The notes beneath the pieces were generated by a model, which was given only the letters and a program-made list of their open reading frames with translations, did no database searches and was not told the DNA's origin. A stretch of 64,000 nucleotides of DNA from contig CM018683.1 of NCBI GenBank assembly GCA_009363875.1, positions 61,350,981-61,414,980 of the forward strand, in the 5' to 3' direction. The DNA comes from Mikania micrantha. Taxonomy: Eukaryota > Streptophyta > Magnoliopsida > Asterales > Asteraceae. Shown in pieces: positions 56,061 to 64,000 of this stretch. The position numbers and the translations under genes were made by a program. Each line of letters begins with the position of its first letter. The first letter of the stretch is position 1.

Positions 56061-57692
56061 TGGATATTGGATGTCCGATTAACGATAAGTTCAACGTTAC
56101 TATGATAGGTATGATCTATGCCTGGCAAAATGGGTCGGGGGTCAGGACGGGTTCGGGTCAGGATGGGTGCGGGTCAGGACGGGTTTTAAGCAAAATCAGT
56201 TCGGGTTTTAAGCAAAATCAGTTCAGGTATAAGTGGATTGTTCTTAAAAAACATCAATTTAATTTAACTTAAGACGTGTTATAAGTAAATAGATAGTCTA
56301 TTTGAATAATTTTTAGTGATTTTCTCATCAAATATGTTATTAATCATTCTTAAATGTTTGAATCCATTGCGCATTTACATAGTTTTTTGGTTGCCCATCT
56401 TGACCCGTATTGTGTTTAAGTGATACCCATCTCAACCCATTCAATATTATGATGTTACCCATTTCACCCATTATGCTACAATTGTTTACCCAAACCAACT
56501 CATTTTCTTTGATATGGGTAAAAATTGCCACCTCTAGTATGATCCAAAGAGTTACACTTTGGAAGGCAACGGATTTATGTTAATTGTTAAACATAATATA
56601 CAATCACAAACTATCGGTTTGAAGGATTTGGTGATATTATTATTTGTGAAATAATAATTGGTGGGAATTGATTATAGAGATAATTAATCAATAAACAGAT
56701 AAAGTTTTGAACTTTATAAAAGGGTTGATTATTAATTAATTGTTAATTAATAATAGATGGATTAATTAAATAAGTTATGTTTAATTAGTTAAACATTAGC
56801 TGTTTAATAAAAGATAACTAATTAATTGTTAATTAGTTATAAGAAAATTGTAGTAATTAAAATGTTTAGTTACTATAGGGTTTAAAAAGGTATTATTTAA
56901 AAGGGTTTTTTAAATAAAATAATACTTTTTATAACTAAATGTTTGACCATCCACAAAATATGGATCTAGAATTTTGAATTATTCCGAAACCCTAATCCTC
57001 CACTCCCTACATAAGTGTGGCCGTAAACAACCACCACGATATAGTGGTTTTCGTGGCTGCCACATCTCACCACCACCGGAGCCACCTTCTGCCAGCATGG
57101 GGCCATGCCGGGCTGTGCAAGGGGTGCACCCAAGGGGCCACATCAGGGGCTATGTCCGAGCCAATACCAGGGTGCAACAGGAGCTGCGCCCGCCAGCCAC
57201 AAGAAGCCGCGTGAGGGGCTGCCATAGGCAACAGGTGAGCCGGAGCAGGGCTGTTTTGCCCGAGCAGTGCCGAGCCAAGGGTACCGAGCCGAACCGTGTG
57301 TCGAGCCGCGATCCGAACCAAGCCAAAATCTGTTTTGGACTTTTCTGGAGTTTTGTAGGACGAGATCCGGACTCGGGTGATCATAGTGAGTCAACTAGCG
57401 AGACCGTTGCCGATCCATCTTGTGGATTTGAAACCGTTTCCTAAAGGTCGATTTCTAAAACCCCTTATGGTTGTGTTATTTAATTTAATTGTTGTTTAAA
57501 CGATTTGTAACTGGATCATGATTTGGGAATTGATTCGATTACGAATCGAATGGTTATCAAATTTAAAAGCTTCTGCTGTCTCAGATCAGATCTGATCTGA
57601 TAGCTTAGTCAGGTTTTTTGAAAACTGATTTTTGTCAATTAATATGATTAATTGAAAACGATTAAATGAAAAGTGACCTAGAATTCCCAACA
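56061..57692 (+). mobile_element. Copia-type 5' LTR, interrupted by a MITE
   Basis: Starts about TGTTGGATATTGGATGTCCG and ends CCCAACA before a PBS. The segment 56950-57470 is GC-rich and yields an Arg/Pro-rich frame (156 residues, 56974-57444) with no domain; it is most likely leader or U5 sequence rather than a protein gene. The start coordinate is tentative. Confidence 0.5.
56117..56536. mobile_element. hAT-type MITE (420 bp) with 8-bp duplication GTATGATC
   Basis: GTATGATC flanks both sides (56109-56116 and 56537-56544). Ends TATGCCTGGCAAAATGGGT and, inverted, TAGAGGTGGCAATTTTTACCC share TGGCAA and the GGGT run. The first 100 bp has GGGTCAGGACGGGT repeated three times. Confidence 0.8.
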
Positions 57693-57693
57693 G

Positions 57694-57705
57694 TGGCATC
57701 AGAGC
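57694..57705 (+). promoter_or_regulatory. Copia-type primer-binding site
   Basis: TGGCATCAGAGC follows the LTR end CCCAACA by one base; it is the one-mismatch variant of the initiator-Met PBS seen elsewhere in the window. Confidence 0.75.
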
Positions 57706-58907
57706 GGCTTTTACAAACGTTTAAATGCAATTAATAATCGATCTTTGGTTGTTTTGTTTTGTCAAAACTTTTGTTGACAAAAGATCAAAATGTGAATGTG
57801 ATGATTGTGATTGTGATTATGATTATGATTATGAATCGAGCCCTAGGATCCGACCCCATGTTATTGTATCTTTTGTTTTGTTTGATTGGTTGGTTTATTT
57901 GAAATCTTGTATTTCTGCGGGTATTTGGACCCGATGTAATAGAATATGTTTCAATTTTGTAATGTAATTTGTATTTTACAAATGTAATCAAGCAATGGAT
58001 ACAAGACGAAAGATAGAGACAATCAGGGAGATCGAAGATGGTGATCTTGGATCAAGTGGGAGACAACATTCAAGGCGTTGAATTGTAAACCCTAGTATCG
58101 TTCGGTGTTGTGTTGATGATGACTCGAACTAAACGAACAAATGAGACTTTGGCTCATTTCATAATCACATTTTGTTGTTTGTGGATGTTTAATATTTAGG
58201 AAATATAAACCTAGTAAAAACAAATTTTCACAATCATTGCAAAACGATAAGTAATACAAAAGGAGTTTTGTACTTATTTTAAAAGGGTTTTTAAAATAAA
58301 ATGTTTATTTATTAACATTAGAACTTGTTAGTTTAAAATGATTCGCGAAAATTACCGACTTAGTTTAAATAAGGTATTTAAAAGTAATCGAGTCGAGTGT
58401 TGAAAGGAGTTTCAAACTATCACAAATCATGAAGAAAATATGATTTTGTAAAATAAAATTGCACGATTTGTGTCATGCTTCAAATCGTTCAATAGTTTTA
58501 AACTAGAACAATGAATGAAATCAATATGATTGATTAGATTTACAAATTCGCAATAATGATCAATTAAGTTTTAATAAGGTATTAAAACAAATTAGGTCAG
58601 AATTGAAATAGGATTTCAATTAGATAGCGAATAAATAAAATAGTGATTTATGAAATGCACAACTATCCTCATTTAAAATTAGTTGTCATAATGTTTTTGA
58701 AACATAAAAGATATTAATTAAAGTAATTAAATGACTCATTGATCAAGATGTTTATATTCTAAATATATAAACCTATAGTTAGCGTTTACCTTGCTGTAGG
58801 TTTATATACTAGAAAAGGATAAGCATTTTTATTTAAATGCCACCTTAGATTTGAGACACTTTACCTATTTGACCTAACATCTAGTGTTAGTGCTTACCCT
58901 GCACTAG
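57706..58907 (+). other. Noncoding interior downstream of the copia PBS
   Basis: Contains a GATTATGATTATG microsatellite (57797-57835) and AAGTGGGAGACAAC near 58060, which resembles a polypurine tract but is not followed by an LTR copy. No gag or pol was found, so the element is non-autonomous or truncated. At 58870-58905 the duplicated TAGTGTTAGTGCTTACCCTG-like words stand before the next LTR. Confidence 0.5.
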
Positions 58908-59452
58908 TGTCACACCCCCTGCGCCGCGTGCGGAATCCACGGATGCGGTAACGATCGATGGTTGAATCATGCACAAGTATTGAATAAGAACAACCACAAG
59001 GTATTACTAGATTTCATAGAGATTAGACCATTGTTTAGTTACAGACAATCTATCTATCTTCCCAAAAGAATGACAACTACAAACCCAAAATATTGTTTAC
59101 AAAATAAGACTCACACAAGACAATTAAACAATTAGGATTAAATGAGTTTCTAATCCATCCTAGCTTGTTTCTTCATCTTGTTCTATCTTAACTATGGTCT
59201 CCTTAGTTGTCCTTGTGAAGCTCTAAACCTGATAACTGAAACACGTGAAAAGTAACTGTCAACTACAAAAGTAGTTGGTGAGAACAATAGGTTAACATTT
59301 GTAAGTATAAATCTGCATTGTAAAAACTATGTCTAGCATGAAATGAAAAATACATGGATGGTTGCAACCCAAACTAACATCAAGTATGTAAAATGTGTGC
59401 AAACAGTCCAAAGACTGTTTACTAGAAAGCCAACATATAATCAAGTCCCAAA

Positions 59453-59552
59453 NNNNNNNNNNNNNNNNNNNNNNNNNNNNNNNNNNNNNNNNNNNNNNNN
59501 NNNNNNNNNNNNNNNNNNNNNNNNNNNNNNNNNNNNNNNNNNNNNNNNNNNN
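59453..59552. other. Assembly gap (100 N)
   Basis: Exactly 100 N, a conventional scaffold gap of unknown true length. Frames spanning it are meaningless. Confidence 0.99.
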
Positions 59553-59727
59553 AAAAGACAGTTGCATCATTTTGGTAAGTGGTTATTATTATGAAGAATT
59601 TGTTAGCTTTTGTAGAATTGTACCATTTTGTAAAATTCACTAATTCTTTCTAACGTAAGACTATAAAGTCAGCTAAAAACTACTTGCACACTAAAAAAAT
59701 TAAAATAAATAATAACCGAGGAATCAC

Positions 59728-59755
59728 GCTGCAGCGCGTGAGGTGACTTACCTAG
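59728..59755 (+). mobile_element. Helitron-like 3' end
   Basis: ATCACGCTGCAGCGCGTGAGG forms a hairpin (CACGC...GCGTG) about 10 bases before CTAGT. The upstream extent of the element is not resolved. Confidence 0.45.
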
Positions 59756-59899
59756 TTAGCTTTAATAACTACAAAGGTTGTTTCGTTCTTAATAATAGGT
59801 ATTAAAAGACAACATAAAATAGAAAAAGAAAAAAACAAGTAAATGTAGGGTTGTAAAGAGAGAACATACTTTTTCTTGTGATAATCTTTGATCATGATC

Positions 59900-61536
59900 T
59901 TATTGTACAATCCCAGAAGATGTTGATGCTTTCCCTGTCACCACATAATCAACATCTGAAGATCCTATCCCATAAATTCGTTTTGTGCGACCTTCCGCAT
60001 TAACAACATGCCCCCACACATCAGGATCATCATCTTTGAATTCTGGCCCGTACTTCTCGATCATTTCTTCCAAATATGACGACTACAATTCATCAAAACA
60101 ACTCAATTCTAAGTGTACTAAATATTCAAATTATAATCATATAAAAATGATAAAATATAACTTACATAAGCGACTCTAGCTCGATTTGTACAAAAATCCA
60201 TCTCGTCTAAACTATTAATGCTAAGCTCTCCGGCCAAAAACTTTGCTTTAGAATCCTTGTTGAGATGGGTCATAAGAAAAATATCCTTATAATTGGGTTC
60301 CTTACGCATGATTTTTCTCTATACAAAAAATAAAATATAGTTTTAAGTAATTAGTTTTTAGACAAATATATATTAAATTCACAAAAATATGATTACATTA
60401 CCAGTCTGACACGATATTCATCATATCCAATCGACCCAGCTGTGTGCCGAGAAGATTTGTCACTTCCATTGACGCTAGAACGATTGCGTTTTGCACTCTC
60501 AGACTTCTTTCGCCAAGTATCCGTGTCCCAAAGCTACAAAAACAAAAATTACATATATAATAAAGACAATACATTATAAAATAACAATAATCTATCAACT
60601 TGCTTACATCACACATTTGAGACCATACACCGTCAGGGATCGAATCAGGCGGATAATTGCGAATGATACTAAATCGAGTATAATCCCTTTCACCAATATC
60701 AAAACCAGCTTCCATGGCTTTATTTGTCGATTGTAATTTCAAGTTGTACATTATATCACTGTAACGTGACTTTAGCACATTGATAAATCCCTCATAAGTG
60801 TTTTGCTCACACTCCGGATTCCAACTCCACCGTGTCTACAAAAAATAAAAAGAAAATTAAACATGTAAAGTTTAAACAACCATAAGATATACAAATAATC
60901 ATGATGCATTACCTTAAAGCGATCATACATGCTTCTTCGCACCTCTTGTGGGACTTTTCTAAATGTGATCCAAGGTTCAGTAAGATGCTCACGTAGTATA
61001 GTACATATAGTGTGATGAACAGTAAATGAAGCAAACCTATAAAATTTAAATTAACAAATAAGTGTATGTTTATAATATAGATTAAAATCTTAAAATTAGA
61101 GACATACTTTTCTCCCACTCATCTTATAGATGGCCTTTGAGAAGTACTGCAAGATGACTCCATAATTTGAGAGTCACGCTGAGAGGTATGATGAGGTGTG
61201 TCACCCCCATCTTCGGTGTCAGCATCCGAATTAGGATGGAAATCATCATCATCATCGTCATGAATCGACAATAAACGCTTATTATTTGTTCTCGATTGAA
61301 CACCCCTGCGTTTCAACCATAGGATCAGCCCTTCCTGTATGACTGCTATTGCTAGGGCCTGTATGCCCTCCACGAAAGATGGTGTGTCGCCCACAAGTGT
61401 ATTTTCGTAGGCTAGTATTATCACCACTAACAGGACTAGAGTTGGTTGATTGTCGTGTTCCTGATCTATCACTTGGATGTGGAACATGTCCACGAGACCC
61501 ACGACGACCACGTGCATTACGACTGCCAGACATCAT
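59900..61536 (-). CDS. CACTA (En/Spm) TNPA-like transposase accessory protein (Transposase_24-type), multi-exon, possibly disrupted
   Basis: Minus-strand gene with several exons. It starts MSGSRNARGRRGSRG at about 61533-61536, followed by a Ser/Thr/Arg-rich region and an acidic stretch (HDDDDDDFHPNSDADTEDGG, 61200-61265) reached after a frame change. Then come RFASFTVHHTICTILREHLT (about 61030), SWNPECEQNTYEGFINVLKS (about 60820), LWDTDTWRKKSESAKRNRSS (about 60535), EPNYKDIFLMTHLNKD (60300) and YLEEMIEKYGPEFKDDDPDV, ending in VTGKASTSSGIVQ and TAA at 59900. The LWDTDTWRKKSESAKRNRSS word is typical of the plant Ptta/En/Spm family. Several GT-AG junctions are visible. It lies downstream of TNP2 in the same orientation, the usual CACTA order. 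One frame break is unresolved between 61200 and 61300. Confidence 0.72.
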
Positions 61537-61710
61537 ATATAAACTGCATTCAATAAAGCAAAAATAGTAAGATAATAAAATATCAACATCATATGATAAA
61601 TTAAATAGATAATATAAAATCAACACCGTATGAATGGTCAAATAGTTGAAACTTGGCATACCATATGATAAATCAAAAACAATTTAAAGTGCATACAAGA
61701 AACAATGTTC
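61537..61710 (-). other. Spacer between the TNP2-like and TNPA-like genes
   Basis: About 170 bp, AT-rich, with no gene on either strand. A promoter for the downstream gene could lie here or inside the upstream gene. Confidence 0.5.
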
Positions 61711-64000
61711 CTAACAATCAGATTCGCTTTCATCTGAAGAGTGATCAGAAAATTCCATTTCATGATCATCATCTTCGGATGTATCCTCTTCATCTTCAAA
61801 TTTTCCCTCTTCGACTCTTTCATATTCATCGTCATCCATTTCCTCTGTTGTATGGGTATTTTCGACTAGCAATGAGCGTTCATTCCTCAGTACTTTACTT
61901 GGCGCCTTAAATCGTTCATCAAACTGAAGAACCCACGTTCTTCAATGTTTCCATCGGCTTCAAGGGTGGGACTTCATATATGTGTCTGGATTTTGTCTTC
62001 ACAACAGCCCATCGATCTTTGGTATCATTTTTAACAGCAGGGTATGTTGTGTAAAACACTTGCTCTGCTTGTGATGCTAAGATAAATGGGTCGTCAGTTG
62101 GAAGTCGGGACTTGGATTCATATCAACCAAGTTATTTTTGTTAAATATAACACCATTTGTTATCAAACCATGTACATTTGAAAAGTGTAATGGTCGAACT
62201 TTTCTCGGTTCCATAATACTCGAGCTCTAGTATCTCATCTAACAAGCCATAATAGTCAGACTCATCACAGTTATACATTGTCCCTCTAACGCAAACACTA
62301 TAATTATTGGTTACACGTCCCTCACCATACTTTTTGGTGTGGAACTTATAACCATTTACAAAGTAACCATTGTGAGTTTGAACAACTTGTGATGGTTTTC
62401 TTGCTAGAATTAACAAATGTCGAGTGCTTCCATTGGATAAGCCTAAGTTTACCTATATTAAAAACACACACGCACATTATGTTGGTTAGTGTTGTAATAG
62501 GATAAATCATTGTAATTTTATTTGCTTTACTTACGCGTTGTTCAAACCATTCAGCAAAGTATTCATCTCTAAGACAAGAAACATCGTCACTCGGATATAG
62601 CTGTGGCGCTACCTCATCAAACTCGACGACGTAATCGTTAACTTCTTCACAATTTAAAAGAACATAGGTGTGTGCCTTTTTATGCTCTTCAAAACTCATG
62701 AGTCTTTTTTTTCCACCCTTTTGAAACAATCTTTTCGATGGAACAACAAACACGCTAAGTTGAGAGTCTCCACTTGAAGAGTTGGGATGTTGAGGAGCAA
62801 AATTCCGTGGCTCTCGATTATGGCGTGTCTCAATTGTAGGATCAAAGTGGAGTGAACAATAGGTGGCTATTTCATTCACCAAATGTTCTCTCGCGATCGA
62901 TCCAGCTACCCTTGATTTGTTTCTAATTCGTCTTTTAATCATGCCAAGCTTCCTACATTGAAAATTATTGACAATATGTTAGGATTCTAAAAACATGTTT
63001 TATCTATTATATTGCAAACAATGTGATCACCTCTCATATTGATACATCCATCTATATTGCACGGGACCACCAAGAAGAGCTTCACGAGCTAGATGTATGA
63101 CCAAGTGCTCCATCGAATCAAATAAAGCAGGAGGGAATATTTTCTCCAACTTGCAAACTGTTGGAACAATACTGCGGCTCATCTTAAGCAAGTCATCTAC
63201 GTGCAACGTTTTAGAGCATAAGACCCGAAAGAACATGCACAACTCTGTTACAGACTCATATGTTTCTTTTGAAACGAAACCTCTGATAACAATTGGAAGA
63301 AATCGTTGCATAAACACGTGACAATCATGACTTTTGAAGGGATAAAAACTGGTGTCTTCTATCTTTACACAACTCCCTATGTTTGATGCATAACCGTCTG
63401 GAAATTTAAGCTTTTTCAACCATACACAAACGTTTTTAACATCGCATTTTTGCATAGTGTAATTTCCCTTAACTTTAGTCATCTTCCCATTGTTACCATG
63501 AATGGGGTTTAAAGGACGTCGATCACAAATAAGCTCCATGTCTTGCCTTGCCTTCATATTGTCTTTGGATTTACTGGTCCCATAATTGTATGAAAAAGAT
63601 TATCAAATACATTCTTTTCGATATGCATGACGTCAAGGTTGTGCCGAATCAATAAGTGACGCCAATACGGAAGCTCCCAAAAGATGCTTCTCTTTACCCA
63701 ATTATGTGTCTCCCCAAAACCAGGCGGTTTTCTGTAATCTTTACCATATGGAGTACCTTGGTAAACGGTGGAGAAATGTTGGATAGTCTGCCATATTTCC
63801 TCTCCGGTTGGTTCTGGGATACGTCTTACACGTGACACCATTTTGTTTTTACGAAAGTTAATATCATCATTAAGGAAACAATGCCTAGGCGAAAGATATT
63901 GTCTATGACAGTCAAACCAACACGGTTTCCTCCAAATGACAAATTAAATGATCCAGATTCATTCGAGCAATATGGGCAAGCTAACTTACCATGTGTGCTC
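61711..64000 (-). pseudogene. CACTA (En/Spm) TNP2-type transposase, C-terminal part, frameshifted
   Basis: Minus strand, running in from beyond the right edge. Right to left: the Transposase_21 part (HGKLACPYC, CWFDCHRQYLSPRHCF, RNKMVSRVRRIPEPTGEEIW, LIRHNLDVMHIEKNVFDNLF), then the DUF4218 part (RQDMELICDRRPL, HDCHVFMQRFLPIVIRGFV, SIVPTVCKLEKIFPPALFDS, EHLVIHLAREALLGGPVQYR), then the DUF4216 part (YGVVEDTS-like region at NKWCYI) and an acidic tail (SDHSSDESESDC) with TAG at 61711. Introns are visible at about 62945-63030 and 62460-62535. Frameshifts near 63570 (NPKTI versus KDNMKARQD), near 63930, and around 62080-62150 indicate decay. It acts on CACTA TIR ends by DDE chemistry. The catalytic N-terminal half is outside the window. 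Confidence 0.82.

Larger units (their letters stand above)
58908..59755 (-). mobile_element. Minus-oriented LTR fragment across an assembly gap
   Basis: In plus-strand reading it starts TGTCACACCCCCTGCGCCGC, as the ends of the Tekay LTRs do (GC-rich block then TGTGACA on the minus strand). GTAGTTGGTGAGAACAATAG near 59270 recalls the LTR at 4560-4580. The interior includes the gap. The right limit is uncertain. Confidence 0.45.

Noticed and set aside
56974..57444. 156-residue Arg/Pro-rich protein as a host gene
   Set aside because: It sits between a copia-type LTR start and its PBS, has no recognisable domain and overlaps equally long frames on both strands of a GC-rich patch. Kept only as a question in the findings.
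57797..57835. Asp/Tyr/Cys repeat frame (GATTATGATTATG)
   Set aside because: Simple microsatellite in noncoding element interior.
59292..59643. Four frames crossing the gap
   Set aside because: They contain 34 unknown residues from the N run.

Overview
This is nuclear DNA of a flowering plant, and the retroelement families and SINE type make a eudicot, perhaps Asteraceae, the best guess. It is AT-rich, has spliced genes with introns of several kilobases, and is mostly transposable elements. No bacterial, organellar, rRNA, tRNA or CRISPR feature was seen. One single-copy host gene was found. A 100-base assembly gap lies at 59453-59552.

Left third (1 to about 27100): a stack of nested LTR retrotransposons that can be resolved by TG...CA ends, target-site duplications (TSDs) and PBS/PPT sites. 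From inside out: (a) a 2052-bp solo LTR (895-2946, TSD TACTG) sits in the gag of (b) a minus-strand Ty3/gypsy element of chromovirus Tekay/Del type, which runs off the left edge and whose 5' LTR is 4178-8046; (b) sits in (c) a large gag-pol-less plus-strand element (8047-13812) carrying a plant-transposon-associated ORF; (c) sits, with CCTAA at its right flank, in (d) a second minus-strand LTR of the same family as (b) (13813-17299); (d) sits, with ATAGG at its right flank, in (e) the 5' LTR of a plus-strand Tekay-like element (17300-25039) that keeps gag but has lost almost all of pol; (e) sits in (f) an older LTR (25040 to about 27100). Left-hand partners of most levels lie outside the window.

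Middle (27100-44620): degraded DNA transposons, then the host gene. The gene encodes a 490-residue major-facilitator transporter of the plant OCT7/NiaP (nicotinate/organic cation transporter) type on the plus strand. It has five coding exons (32187-32455, 37391-37628, 41345-41855, 43426-43628, 44123-44374) that join in frame with no stop, plus a probable upstream 5'-UTR exon. The fourth coding intron appears to use a GC donor. The introns are swollen by an antisense copia element (which itself holds a hAT-like insertion), SINEs, paired palindromic MITEs and a 2.5-kb foldback element.

Right third (44620-64000): (TAA)n-rich DNA around Helitron-like units, a decayed PIF/Harbinger transposase, several LTR fragments with hairpin-word arrays next to TATA boxes, a copia gag fragment, a copia-type LTR with a primer-binding site and an 8-bp-TSD MITE, and at the right edge a minus-strand CACTA (En/Spm) element with a TNP2 gene broken by frameshifts and a downstream TNPA-like gene.

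The most notable signal is the repeated occurrence of dense arrays of one short word in otherwise related LTRs. The word differs between LTRs (GGTTCG, ATCGATA, GGTACGCGAAG, GCACGACCGTGC, ATTCGGGCGAAT), while in the Tekay-like LTRs its position is conserved.
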